Assembly (NCBI GenBank): GCA_019925105.1
Contig: JAHGAU010000001.1
Location: 124,001 to 188,000 of the forward strand
Direction: 5' to 3'
Length of the DNA stretch: 64,000 nt
Origin: Niebla homalea
Lineage: Eukaryota > Ascomycota > Lecanoromycetes > Lecanorales > Ramalinaceae
Shown here: one piece after another, positions 22,650-33,980 of the stretch
Layout: each line of letters begins with the position of its first letter
How positions within the stretch are numbered: position 1 is the stretch's first letter
The notes under the pieces: model-generated
Seen by the model: only the letters and a program-made list of their open reading frames with translations
Database searches by the model: none
Told to the model about the DNA's origin: nothing
Position numbers and translations under genes: made by a program

Positions 22650-25600
22650 ATGCATCTATTCGGGGTGCTCTGCCTCCTGGTACTTACATCCTTGACACTG
22701 GCAGCGGAGCCTCCACTGGCTCTTCAACAGCGTGACTCTGGTAGGCCGCCTTTCCCTGGCTTCAATTGAGTCAACTAATATGATGCCTAGCCGGCATTGC
22801 TCGACAAGTTCAGGGGTTGGGTCAGTCTATGTTCTCATCTGAGATCACCGCAACCATCTCCAAGAGGGGCTGACTTTTGTGCATTTCCTTGTTCGTATAT
22901 CGTGTATTGCTGACATTGACCTCCCTACCAGATGATAAGAGTCCTGATTTGTCAGAACAAGCTGGCAAAGACAAGGACAAGCCAGCCAATCTCACTGCTG
23001 CTGTCAAACCAACACTGACTCCACTCGTGCTTCCCTCCAAGGATCTGCCACTCTCCACCGAGACTTCCGGTGCTGACAAGGACAAAGACAAGTCCAAGGA
23101 CCTGCCACTTTCCACCAATTCACCCGATACTGACAAGGACAAGGACAAGTCCAAGGATCTGCCATTTTCCACCAAGACACCCGATACTGACAAAGACAAA
23201 GACAAGGGCTCATCTACGATCCTGTCCAAGGATCAGACATCATCTGGGGCACGTTCCAAGGATATCGCCAGCATGACTGATAAGGCGTTACCTCACTCGG
23301 CAAACTACGGGCCCTCCCCAGCTCCCTTGACGCCACCCATGATCATGTATACTGTGACCATGAAGCCGGAGCAGCCATCGACCGCCCTCTTGTCATCTAA
23401 GACCGAGCTCCCTTCAATTGGAACTGGCATCCTCTCAAGCAATGTCTCCGTCTATCTTCCAAGCAGACCGACCTTCACAATTAACGTTGGGTCTCTGACC
23501 TTCCCAGGATATTCAATCGTACCTTCACCGTCGGAATCTAAGGCAAAATCTGACAGGGGATCGTACACCAACCTTTCCTCTGCAACGATACCTGTCTGGA
23601 CACAGTCAATGCTCGGCAATGCCTACGGTGGAGGCTTCATCACTACTCCATCCATTTTTGTGACTCGTCTACCATCTCCAAGCGGCCCACCTGGAAATGT
23701 TCCACCTGGTTATGGTGTTCCATCTGAATCCCAGAACGGAACGCTCCCAACATCAGCATTCGGCAAGGATACTCCTAGTGTCACAATGGTCAACACCATG
23801 ATGTCTGCAAGTGGCTCTACCCAGGCTATTGGAATGACATCGCCACCATACCAGAATGCAACCGGCGTGCCTGGGAACGTTTCAATTCCAAGCATCTTCG
23901 TCAGTGCCTCTCCACAAACAACAAAGTCAGAAGGATTAGGCGGTATCATTTCGAGCATTACGTTATCCCTGGTTCCCACTCTCTCGAATTCTGAAGGGAA
24001 AATACCTGTTTCAGCCTCGGCTTTACCAAGTCCTAGCTCTGAAAGCGCCGTGCTCTCTTCCCTAGGTTTTGGAGGACAATCTCAGAGTACTTTTCTAGCA
24101 GAAAGCTCACCTCCAGCCACGAGCAAATCTGACAAACCCATGCCCATGTCTACAGGTATTGGAGGGCAATCTCAGAGCATTTTCCTAGCTCCCCAGGCTA
24201 CGATCAAGTCCGACAAACCTATTCCCATGTCTAGTGATATTGGAGGAAAATCTCAGAGCATTTTTCTACCTCCTCAAGCTACGATCAAATCCGACAAACC
24301 TATTCCCATGTCTACCGGTTTTGGAGGAAAACCCGAGATATCAGAGTCGACAAACCTCGACACACAATCTGCTCCAGTTTTCGCCTCGCAGAACATGCCT
24401 GGCACATCACCTGCTGCCGTTGGGGAGTCCAGTCTGTTTGAACTTAAGGGTACCACTCTTCCCACTGTACCAACTACCAGTCTAGGACACGGGACCTTTC
24501 TACCTCTTCTCCCAACCCCCAGCTTCGCTTCGAGCCCTGCCCAACAGCTTTCAGGCACGTTTCAGCTGTCTTCTATGAGCCCCAACATTGTGTCAAGCTT
24601 AGTAGAGCTCTCAAGCACTACCCAGGCGCGGAAATTGCCTTCCAGCTTCGCATCCGGCCTCGGGACCTTGGAGGGAGGCAGTGTACCTAATGCAGCAACG
24701 CCCAGCCTGGGTAAAGTCATCGGCAATAGCCTCCCTCTTGTCCCAACGTCTAGCTTTGGAACCAGCATGGGCGAGGCAGTCGGCAACACTGCTCCTCTTG
24801 CACCAACAGCCGGCTTCGCGTCCAGCCTGGGTAGCGAGATTGCTGGAACGACTCTACCTCTTGTACCAACATCCAGTCTCGCATTCAGCCTTGGTAAGGA
24901 GCTTCCTGGAATTACCCCGTCTCTTGTGCCGACACCGAGTCTCGCATCAAGTCTTGCCAGCGAGATTGTTGGAACCGCTCTACCTCTTCAATCAACACCT
25001 AGTCCCGCATCTAGCTTTGGTAAGGAGCTTTCTGGAACTGCCCTATCTTCTGTGCCGACAACAAGTCTCGCATCGAGTCTTGGCAGCGAGATTGCTGGTA
25101 CTGATCTATCTCTTGCACCAACGCCAAGTCCTGGATCGAGTCTTGCGAATGAATTTTCTGGAACTACCCTGCCTCTGCCACCGACACTGGGTGTCACATC
25201 GAGTCTTGGTACCCAATTTGGTGGGACTACTCTACCTCCTGTTCCGACATCTAGTTCGGCGTCGAGCCATGCTATCGAGCTTGGTGGGACTACTCTACCT
25301 CATATACCAACGCGCAGCTTTGCGTCCAGCCTCGGTGAGGTTTTTGACAAGACTGTTCCGACTTTATCGACCTCTACATCCAAAGTCGCTGATGTCAAGC
25401 CCGAGAGTCCCACATCGGTAACAACAGTGACTGGGGAAAATGCTGCATCAAAATCGACAGCGACGCCCATAGGAGAGTCCGGGAGAGGGTCTGAGACATC
25501 TTTATCCTTCTCCTCCGCAGAAATACCAAAGCAAATTACGGGAGGAGTACTACCACCGGTTACTGATACACCGCCATCTCAGCAATCAGCTTTTACATCA

Positions 25601-25954
25601 CCAGACTCAAGCCTTAATAATGGAGACACAAAGTTTGGCACGAGCCTTCCAATTGGAAGCAAGGGAGCTCCAGGGACACTACACACCTCCCCTTCAAATC
25701 CAATTCTCTCTGTTGAGGGAAGCATTTCTGGTGTGATCCCAATCCCTGCTGCCAAATCTAGCAATAATCTTGGGACTTCTGCACTTGGCATCTCTAACCA
25801 TGTCTATGGCACTCCAGGGTCTAAGGCCAACTCTAGCATCAGCTTGAACGTCAATCCTACCTCAATACAATACTTTGAGGGATCTGCAGCCCATGTAACA
25901 TGGAGCTTCGGTGGAGTTCTACTTACATTCCTTGCATCTGTCTTCTGGCTCTAA
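22650..25954 (+). CDS. Mucin-like, GPI-anchored cell-surface protein with tandem repeats
   Basis: Three exons, 22650-22740, 22791-22820 and 22932-25954, with two phase-1 introns join into 1,047 residues. The first exon is a signal peptide (MHLFGVLCLLVLTSLTLAA). The mature chain is Ser/Thr/Pro-rich throughout and so a likely target of heavy O-glycosylation, and has almost no cysteine. The last residues are a hydrophobic tail (TWSFGGVLLTFLASVFWL) with no charged end, and a small-residue site (EGSAAH) just before it, as expected for GPI attachment. Three unrelated tandem-repeat families lie in order: a 19-residue DKDKDK unit, a 27-residue GGQSQS unit and a 21-residue SSLGSEIAGT unit. These features fit a wall-bound adhesin/mucin; no ligand-binding domain was seen. 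A reading from the ATG-less exon 3 alone would lose the secretion signal. Confidence 0.8.
23041..23211 (+). repeat. 57-bp coding tandem repeat (DKDKDK...SKDLPLST), ~3 copies
   Basis: Units of 19 residues alternate a Lys/Asp block with a SKDLPLST-type block. Copies differ at only a few positions. It sits at the N-terminal side of the mucin-like protein, and would make a highly charged, flexible segment. Confidence 0.85.
24067..24333 (+). repeat. 81-bp coding tandem repeat (GGQSQSIFL...), 3 copies plus partial
   Basis: The 27-residue unit runs GGQSQSIFLAPQATIKSDK then PIPMS plus four residues. The second and third copies are nearly identical; the first is diverged and slightly longer. Confidence 0.85.
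24640..25350 (+). repeat. 63-bp coding tandem repeat (SSLGSEIAGT..PLVPT), ~11 copies
   Basis: The 21-residue unit has the pattern SSLG.E..GT.LPL.PT.S.A. The middle eight copies keep exact 21-residue period; the outer copies are degenerate and some are 16-20 residues. Threonine, serine and proline are conserved, in keeping with an O-glycosylated stalk. Confidence 0.85.
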
Positions 25955-27658
25955 AAGATGCGAAACGTGTGGGATACGAAGTCTATCAACTAGAGAAAAG
26001 TTTCATGCATAGTATCAGGTAATATCTGTCCGGCTCTTCAAGTCGCTCGATCGTGAAGACCCACGCGGTCACATTGCTTGTGGGCTTCCACGAAAGGCTA
26101 TTGAGTTTTATAGAATATGGCTTATGTCCCTACTAGCTAGAACAAATCGATGTACTTTCCCAAATGAATTCCCTGGCACTTTAGTCTCATCGATCTGAAA
26201 CGTGCGCAGCATGCATGTTCGATGTCTCAAAGATTGATCAGTGGCAATTTACCCTCTTACGAGATAGGAACACAAATAAGCACCACTGGCCTTGATACTG
26301 CGAACGCCTGGCGAGGAGCCGCCATGTAAAATAGTGTGCATTCAGTACCAGCATCATTTCCAAGTATCTTGCCTCATGGACTGGTTAGCCAAGTGAGAGA
26401 TCAGCAAAATCAAGTCTCAAACAGTGCGAGTGACAACCTTTCAGACGATCAAAATCGCGACACTGACTTCGTATCAAACATGATGCAACTCTTGTTACCG
26501 GTGTCGTATCAGTTTCATAACTTTTCGACCCTCGAGTCTTCCCATTGTGGGATGTTTTGACGGAAATTTCATGGCAGTGGATGCCTCTCGTTGTCCCCCC
26601 CCCTCTAGGGGTAGCGTGGCGTCACAGATACATCTCACCTAATGACAATAGATATCAAGATTAATGCGAACGAGGTCTCGAGCAAAGAAAGTCTGGACTT
26701 TGAGGATGGTGTGGTCGATCATGAATGGTTCTGACTCGCTGTGTGTGTGCCGTCCACGAGAAGCGTAGAAACATGTTTGCGAGGCCGTGGTTGGTTGGTT
26801 GGTGAAAGGTTGTGTAGAAGCGAGATTTCTGTTGGCTCTGCGGCTTGCTTGAAGAGGCTCGGCTCGAGATGGCTTCTGGGGAACGAGGAAAAGACAGTTG
26901 GGGGAGGGGGTTTGTCATTTATCTGTCAACTACCTTACTCGAAGATTCTGCGGCGACTCAGCTCCCACCAATTATTCCTGCAACCAAACTGAGCCTGCAA
27001 CGGCGCCCACCAACGCATCGACTGAAGAATCAACACAATCATTCTTAGTAAACATGGTCCCTCACTGGAGGAATATGCAGCACAAGTTCATCTAGAGACA
27101 GGAAATTGGGAATGAATACCTTGCATGGAGGCTTTGGCTCGGCAACGCTCAGTCCCGTATCGAGTGTAGGTAGTGCTGTAACATCCGGGATCGAGATAAG
27201 GCCAACAAGGACGGAGATTGAAAAAAAGGCATTGTCTGGAAGACAACGGTGCTCAGATGCTAATGTCCATGACGCCGCTTCTTGGCTCGTGTCGAAACGA
27301 AAGCGGACCGGGATGAAGCGTCATTCTTATGTCCTCTGTCAACCATTGGATGGTGGAGATACTTTTGGTGGTAACGCCTCAAATGCTAATAGGGCAAGTG
27401 TGATCAAGTCATCTTAACTTAATCGCACACACCATGTGCAAGGTATACATGATCAAGCTGCCTCTTCGTTCCTCCTGTTGCCCACAATTTTAATTCCTTC
27501 CACCACGTCCATCAATCTCTCTCAAGCTATTTCTCCTACTTCTCTCATTGCCCGATTAGACTAATCGCCCTTACCGAGCAACCCTCTACAATCTGTTCCA
27601 CTCAAAGACTCGCATCTCTCTAACACCAGCCACGTTCCCCACCAATTTCCAATCCAGC
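25955..27658. other. Long intergenic region, no supported gene
   Basis: This 1.7 kb follows the mucin-like gene. A 102-codon ATG frame (27112-27417, plus) has no signal peptide, membrane segment or known motif and is not called as a gene. The promoter of the following small membrane-protein gene, with pyrimidine-rich leader at 27460-27650, lies at the right end. Confidence 0.4.
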
Positions 27659-28006
27659 ATGGCCCCCATCATCGACTCCGTCCACCAAATCGACACCATC
27701 CTCCGCGCCAACTACGGCTTCACCGTGCAAAACCTCACCATGAAATTCGAGGACGCGGCCACCGAGCTCGACATCGTCTACTCCAGCACGGGGCCGGTCG
27801 CGCCATGGCCGTGGTGGCAGACCGCCTTGGTGACTCTGGCGTTCGTCTTCACGACTGCATCCTTGATCGTGTTGCTCCTGGGGGCGGCGCACGATGGGTG
27901 GAAGCAGGGTTGGGAAGCGGAGCTGGCGAGGAGGAAGGGGGAGGAGGCGAGGGAGGAGGAGATTAGGAAGTTGAATGGGTGGAAATGGACGAGGAGTGTT
28001 GCTTGA
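27659..28006 (+). CDS. Small single-pass membrane protein, function unknown
   Basis: The 115-residue frame starts at an ATG preceded by CCAGC, after a long C/T-rich leader typical of expressed fungal genes. Residues 1-60 form a polar N-terminal part, residues about 62-85 a single membrane segment (TALVTLAFVFTTASLIVLLLG) preceded by PWPWW, and the rest a charged, Glu/Arg/Lys-rich helix. Third codon positions are strongly C-biased in the first half, supporting real coding. There is no signal peptide. No family was recognised. It shares general layout, not clear sequence, with the single-pass protein encoded at 28850-29389. Confidence 0.6.
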   Translation: MAPIIDSVHQIDTILRANYGFTVQNLTMKFEDAATELDIVYSSTGPVAPWPWWQTALVTLAFVFTTASLIVLLLGAAHDGWKQGWEAELARRKGEEAREEEIRKLNGWKWTRSVA

Positions 28007-28849
28007 GGAAGGGTCAGTGTGTATCAGAGAAGCCGACGGGGGAGGAGGGGAGGGCGGATGCGTAGGATTTGGTGGCTGATTAGCTTTTCTTTTTTGCTAA
28101 GAATCCTACTGGCCCTGAGAAGGTAGTGGATTTCAAGGTAGTGGCTTGGGTGTGAGCTTCTCTACTTGGTACCATACGAAGTTTGAGGGATAGTGGCCTT
28201 TGGCGGCGCCACAAAGGGTACCAAGGCGATGTGCATTCATCCTGTCTAACCTAGCTAATCCTGGTTCAACCACCTACTCAGAGCTACAAATCTTCGAAGA
28301 CCTTGACATTCAGCGCGACTAGTAACAATATCACACATCCTGCTTATTGTTCTGCCTGCTTCTGTCTCCAACCAAGTCAAGCAGCCCAAGTCATTATCAT
28401 TACGAAACCGCAATAGGTGCTGCCACATGTGACGATCTAGCATCCTTCTGGATGCTAGTCATTCCAGTGATCTTGCTTGGTTTGGTGTTTTGATAAAACT
28501 GTTTCCACATAATTCGCTCACGAGAAGGGTTACGTGGAGGGGATGGTCTTCACGTGGAAGGAGACGCGGGAGTATGAAGGGAAGATAATAGGTGAGGTAC
28601 AGAAGGAATGGAGGGAGATTAGGGCAAGCTGGAAAGACGGGGTAGCACTCGAGAAAATTCGACTGTAACATGAGGTGGATCTCCAGATTAGGTCAAAATC
28701 AGGAGGTGAAGAACGCCGAATCATATGCCACAGAGTTGGGGCAAGGCGATGAGCTTACTCCGAGATTGTAACAATGGTCTGTAGAGGGTAGACCCAATGG
28801 CAGGGATCCATTGTGATCAGATGAAGGAGATTCCGTATCCTGACAAATT
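28007..28849. other. Intergenic between two convergent small membrane-protein genes
   Basis: This 0.84 kb holds two 3' flanks. Short open frames of 60-80 codons are present but have no support. No repeat was seen. Confidence 0.4.
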
Positions 28850-29389
28850 TCAGACCAGTGGCACCTCCGTGTCCCCATCAGCCTCAATACTACACCATCC
28901 TTGATCCCGTTCCAACTCCTCCTCCTTTGCCCCTTGCTTGTCCTCATCCTTACCCGCTCCAGCCATCCTCACCTCCCGCTCAACCTCCTTCCTCAGACCG
29001 TCTTCCTCGATCGCCCGCAGCAACCTCCCCATTTCCCTACCTCTGAGAAACTCTTTCCGGCACGTCCCTCTGAAACCCATATAACAGCCCCACAATGCAA
29101 AGGCAGCCATGATAAACATGACTGCCACAGCACCAGCACTCAGCAGGAGTGCGAAATCAGTTTCAGCGGGGGTATCCGTGATGTCCGTGGCTGAGTCGTC
29201 ATCTCGGACGGCGCTGATGTGGTAATTGACGCCATCGGTGGAGAAAGTGGTGGTGTTGGCCCGGGCGCGGGCGAGGACGGCGTACATCCCGTGGGAGAAC
29301 TCGTACACTCCGTTGTTGGGTCCCGGGATCACAGGGTAAAGGAAAGCGGTTGGCGGCAGGGTAGAGAAGAGGTGGGAGAATGGATACAT
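28850..29389 (-). CDS. Single-pass membrane protein, function unknown
   Basis: The frame is open above 29389, but the ATG giving MYPFSHLFSTLPPTAF is the best start; the sequence upstream is AT-rich leader-like. The 179 residues comprise an N-terminal mildly hydrophobic part that may act as a signal sequence, a luminal/outer region with N-T-T and other polar stretches, a membrane segment at about 80-103 (FALLLSAGAVAVMFIMAAFALWG) and a charged cytoplasmic-type tail (EMGRLLRAIEEDGLRKEVEREV). No family was recognised. The layout resembles that of the 115-residue protein at 27659. It is followed on the same strand side by the MARVEL-like gene, forming a run of small membrane genes. Confidence 0.55.
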   Translation of the reverse strand: MYPFSHLFSTLPPTAFLYPVIPGPNNGVYEFSHGMYAVLARARANTTTFSTDGVNYHISAVRDDDSATDITDTPAETDFALLLSAGAVAVMFIMAAFALWGCYMGFRGTCRKEFLRGREMGRLLRAIEEDGLRKEVEREVRMAGAGKDEDKQGAKEEELERDQGWCSIEADGDTEVPLV

Positions 29390-30727
29390 TGGTTTTTGTT
29401 TTCTGTGGTTCTTGGTACTGTGGATTATGGTAGGCTGGGTTTGATTGGGCGGGTGAGAGAGATGAGCGACCGAGAGATAGATGCGAGGAAGATAGAGGAT
29501 TCTTTGTGGAGGATAATTGAAAAGCATGGTCCATTGTGTTGGGAGGCGACGCCACCGAAGCATATCTATTCGATTTTGAGCAGATGTTCCATTGGGTTCC
29601 CCAGTCAAGTGGCTGTGACGTCCCTTTACCATCATCGGACGAACACTTATGATCTGTATCGACCTGTTGTCATAACCTCTCTTCATTGCTTATATCTTAT
29701 ATCGTCCCCCTGAGCACACGTTTCGAAATCACTGTATCATTTACGTACCCAATTCATATTCCCTCAGGCCTCTCATAAGACGTTTCACCCCACGTAACAA
29801 TTTCCCGGCACCACCGACCCCTCTCAAAACATATACCATATGCTTAATAAATGCGTAGCCGAACTCCATACCCCCCAAACCTCCTGACCCTTTCCCTCAC
29901 TTCCACTCCCCAACCCCTTCACACAGGAGCCCCCCCGTCCCCATAAAGCGACCCTGCCGCCTCGTAATGTTATTGTTTTGCTTGGCAGGACTGTGGACGG
30001 TGTGGTGGTTATGCTGAATGTAGGTCATTGTTCCTTACCTTAGATGGAAGGAAGAAGAACCAGAAAAAGGGGGTCCAAATAGACGTGATGAAAGAAATAT
30101 GCCATTTCGAAACTTGCGGAATCGGAAAGTCCGCATACTGTGTGGGCTTAAAGGACTGTTCCTGGTCTGAATCAGGGTGGGCGCTGAGTGGCATCGAATC
30201 GTCTTCGTTGTATCCCGTCGATGGATCTATTTTGAAGTCATTTGTAGAGTGTCTGAGAAGGTTGTTTGGGCATGGAAAGCGTAAGGATGCGTGGCTTGTA
30301 CATCCATGTCGTTGAGCTGGACGATATTGGGGGGGAGGGGGCAAGAATAGGTGTTGACATAGAGGGCCAAATACATAGGTATGATCCTTGCCAGAAGTGG
30401 ATGATGTGTGAGTAGGCAAACTTTTGCGATCCGTAACCAGGTGCTTTGGCATTGTCCTATTTCAAAAGCATTTGCTCAGACATGAACGTTCGGATAACTG
30501 AATTTGCCGGTTTGCCTAGCTGCTTGTCAGCTGGGTGCCGTTGGTTGCGCAACGGCGTCAGATAGCCTCAGTTTCTTTGTGAGTACGAGAGTTCGAACAA
30601 CTAAGCCGGTCATTCGCTTTTCTTAGGACATATTATTGACATTGGTATTTCCTGCATATGCACATGAATGCCAGAATCCGCTCGCGATGATACACGAGTT
30701 CAAGATAACCATTACCAAATCCTTGTA
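29390..30727. other. Long intergenic region, no supported gene
   Basis: This 1.3 kb includes the promoter of the single-pass protein and the 3' flank of the MARVEL-like gene. A 147-codon ATG frame on the minus strand (30452-30009) ends in a hydrophobic, aromatic-rich tail; it has no family match and may be the MARVEL gene's trailer. It is left uncalled. Confidence 0.4.
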
Positions 30728-31505
30728 TCATGAATCGAATATTTCTCTCTGTACACCCCACGCAATAACAATCATCCATAGTAAGAAAACACAGCCCACG
30801 AGGTAAAAACTGAATGCCGCCTTCCAATCATTGCAAATTCCCAGGGTCTCCAAATAGGCTAATGTCGCCAACCCCTGCGCGCCTACGTGACCATAACTCT
30901 TAGGATACAGCCCGCAATAGTAGTTGACGCTGCCTCGCGGACCGTAAAGTTGTATGGCTGTTTCTATGAGGCCGGTGAGGTAGAGGACGAAGAGGATGAA
31001 GCAGCCGAGCATGACGACCCCAGGGATGAGTTGTCTGCCGCGGATGAGCATGAAGATTATGCCGACGAAGAGAATGGTGAGGGCGCCTGTGGCGATGGAG
31101 TAGGGGAAGAGCCTGTGGAATAGAAGAGCCGTTAGCTGATTTGCGCCAGGTTCGGGGAGTTGAAAAGAATCATGAGCCAGAGGAATGGCCCTCGCTAGAG
31201 AGACAAAGAAGAAGGAGAAGAAGGAGAAGGGGAGAGGAATCGCAAGGGCTAGCATGCGCCTTTCTTTCGAGCAGAACGCACCAAGGCAATTGGGAGGCTG
31301 GGTAGGGAGGATGTAGCAGTGGTGGATAGTCATACCAAATCTGCCCTGCCCGCGTCTGGTGCTGCACCGTCATGAAGTAGATGAAGATGCCCAGGATGGT
31401 GGCGCCTGATGCCAGCATGATCAGAACCCAGAATTGTAGCTGTGCTTCCGGCCATATGAATTTGCGGCGAGTTTGGATCAATTCGACCATCCGGGTGCGT
31501 GGCAT
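30728..31505 (-). CDS. MARVEL-like four-helix membrane protein
   Basis: Two exons, 31505-31336 and 31112-30728, give 184 residues; the 223-nt intron has GTATGA/CCACAG ends and joins TG|G into a conserved Trp. Four membrane segments are visible: about 24-43 (FWVLIMLASGATILGIFIYF), 60-80 (ATGALTILFVGIIFML), 85-105 (GVVMLGCFILFVLYLTGLI) and 155-178 (FYLVGCVFLLWMIVIAWGV). The loop before the last helix, with ICNDWKAAFSF, is the pattern seen in many uncharacterised Pezizomycotina MARVEL-domain proteins, thought to organise membrane subdomains. The intron is long enough to hide a small exon (an AG at about 31195), so one alternative form is possible. Function is not known. Confidence 0.75.
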
Positions 31506-32452
31506 GACTATTTCTGAAAGTGAGGAGGACGGAGGGTGAGGTCAGCGAAGATTTGAATGGCGTTTTGGCGGCGATTGCTAGAAGCTGGGATGATGAAGCT
31601 TCGAGGATTTGGACGGTGTTGAGAGCGCCTCTCGAAGGCGGCGCTTCCAATTGGAGAGCCCAATGTTCGGGGAAAGGATGGAGGAGGGTTATGGATCTTG
31701 GGGAAAAGTTGAGGGTGAAAGTCTAAGCGTATGCTGCTTTTGTGTCCAATTCTGGCGATATCACTGCTCTTCGCTCGGTGCTTTGCAAAATGCTTTCAAT
31801 AAAGTGATGCGCCCCACAAGGTTTGAATGGGGTGATCTGGTGTTGCCGCAATGAAGAGCCCGCGGATGATGCAGGAGAACAGAATATAAATTATGGTCGG
31901 ACGCCGGATGCGAACTGTGAAGATTTCGTGCAATGATGGAAGCAAAAGTTCTTGGGATGATGTTGATATCCATGGAGGCCGGGGCAATCTGGGCTTGGCA
32001 TTGCCGTGGCTGGAATATCGGGGAGTGGCTGGGGAGTAGCTGAGTCATCCGCGCCAAGCATTTGGGCTCTTCTTGGTTTCCTGGACGAAATTTCGATATA
32101 CAACTACAGCACAAGTCCAAAGATCACACAGCATGCGGAGTTACGTCAAAGTGAATGAGTAGACTCCGAGTGTTGTGAATTGTGCGCGATGGTGCTGACT
32201 CTCAAACCTGCTCCCAAGGAGCGTACCTAGCTACCGCGCTACTGATACCGAGCACAGTGACCTTCCGTTTTGGATCTTGGTCCGCTAGAAGACCGATGTA
32301 AGTAAGATGTGAGTAAGCAACAAGGCAACCATGTTAAAATTGCTGTACCAATATTCTTCTTTCATCGTGTCCTCACCGTCCTGACTTTGCGTTGCTCATT
32401 GCTTTTCAAACTTGGGATACCTACTTGACGCACGTTCCCATTGGTTTCCATC
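31506..32452. other. Intergenic: divergent promoters of MARVEL-like and acetyltransferase genes
   Basis: This 0.95 kb separates two divergently transcribed genes. Overlapping short frames on both strands show no features. No repeat was found. Confidence 0.4.
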
Positions 32453-33257
32453 ATGCCATTCAACACTCGAGCATTATCCAAAGATGATTGTCATGAAACT
32501 GCTCTTATGACTATCGACATTTGGGCGGACAATGACTTTCGCAAAGCCGCCTTTCCTCCCATCATGCCCGAACACAGCATAAATGAGATAGCAAAGAAAC
32601 TCGAGGAGGCCGTCGACGACCCAGATCAGAGCCCGTTCGTTGCCGTCAATACTGATAGCGGGAAACTCGTTGCCTACTCTGCCTGGAAATACACGCCAGA
32701 ACGAAGCCACGAACAGTGGATAAAGGAGCACGATGAGCGCGTGAAGCAATGGCCAGGCGCGAATATGGACATCATCCTTCCCATGTTTGCGGAAGAGGCA
32801 GCCCGGAGGGAAAAGGTCATGGGAAGTCAGCGGTGGTGGGTAAGTAGATCTTAGAGGCGTTCCTTCTAATTCATCAATGTTCCGGGATCTTCACATCACA
32901 TATGTGATAAGGACACCACATTGCCACTCTTTCTGTTGAACTTTTGGTAGTTCTGTATCTCAAGACGTAGTCCTGACTCCGCATTTTACTTAGGAGTTGG
33001 ACACGCTAGCTGTGCACCCAGATGCACAGAGGCAAGGGGTGGGCAAGTCATTGATGAAATGGGGACAGGAGGAGATGGAGAAAAGGAACCTGCAGAGTGT
33101 GATTGTGTCGACCCCAAGAGGATCAGGTCTCTACACACAGTTTGGGTATAGAGCGATAGAATCGTGGGGCGTCGATTTGAGGCCTTACGGACTACCGACA
33201 TTCTATGAGAACACGTTGTTCGTCAAGTTCCCACAAGGGTTTCAAAGCAGAGTATAG
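32453..33257 (+). CDS. GNAT family N-acetyltransferase
   Basis: GNAT enzymes transfer acetyl from acetyl-CoA to an amine. Two exons, 32453-32839 and 32994-33257, separated by a GTAAGT...CTTAG intron of 154 nt, give 216 residues. The N-terminal part carries FVAVNTDSGKLVAYSAWKY (beta strands 2-4). Motif A, the acetyl-CoA pyrophosphate loop, is LAVHPDAQRQGVGKSLM right after the splice junction; motif B is GLYTQFGYRAI near the C-terminus. The region between strands contains a charged helix and NMDIILPMF, as in fungal small-molecule acetyltransferases of the PF13508/PF00583 type. The substrate cannot be told. The ATG at 32453 (CATCATGCC) is preferred over the shorter upstream non-ATG extension. 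It is the last gene before the transposon. Confidence 0.85.
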
Positions 33258-33884
33258 CACTTCATTTGAGATCATACAATAGCGTTCGATTCATCCTGGG
33301 TTTTTGACACATTGTACCTCTCTTCAGACGTAAAACCCGTTACCATGGCCAAAGAGAGGCCCGAGGGTGCGTGAAAGGCGCCCGGGCAACACTCACAAAG
33401 TAGACGAAGGAGTTGGTGAAGGCTTTCGCAAGAAGAAGGAAAGAGGATGGTGGGCACATGACCACTATTCTATTCGGCTTCTTGATTGGCTGGCAGGTCA
33501 AGAAGTGCCGAGAAAGGGATGGTCGTGATGGGGATAAATGAATGGGGAACAAGTTCTTTTTGCATACGTGAGAGATGACGAGCCTGCATGATCGGAACCA
33601 ACGCGTTTATAACGTCTTTCTCAATGTATGGAGTCGCCTCATTTGTTGCAAGTGTTTTGTGGAAAGTGCGATTGATTTTGGCAGAACATCATTACTCTCG
33701 GAAGTAACTTCGAGATATTAAAGGAAAGATCAGTATGAAAGCATTGAGGCGTGGTTCATTACTCACGTTACAGGTATTATTAAAAACCAGACCCTTTGGG
33801 TTTACTGCATAAGACTGTAGAACAAGAAGGCTGGGTACCATTACTTCTTGTGCCAAGAAGTTATGACGCTTTTGCAAATCGACA
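33258..33884. other. Intergenic, left flank of the transposon
   Basis: Base composition here is like the rest of the genome, in contrast to the element that begins at 33887. No gene was supported. Confidence 0.4.
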
Positions 33885-33886
33885 TA

Positions 33887-33980
33887 CCCCTGTTTTCAAG
33901 TGGCTTGAAACATGCCCGGTTTTTTGCCGGACGCGACCGTCCCACCACTTACTTTTTGCTAAAACGGTTTTTACATCGCA
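33887..33980 (+). repeat. Left terminal inverted repeat
   Basis: The outer 62 bp match the right end exactly; the inner ~33 bp match with C-to-T and G-to-A type differences and a small length change. It contains a 7-bp palindrome around TGG (TTTCAAG/CTTGAAA) and a CCGG...CCGG hairpin around a T run. Confidence 0.85.

Noticed and set aside
27112..27417. 102-codon plus-strand ATG frame
   Set aside because: No domain, hydropathy feature or clear codon bias supports it.
30009..30452. 147-codon minus-strand ATG frame between the single-pass and MARVEL-like genes
   Set aside because: It has no signal peptide or recognised motif; it may be trailer sequence. Kept as a possibility only.
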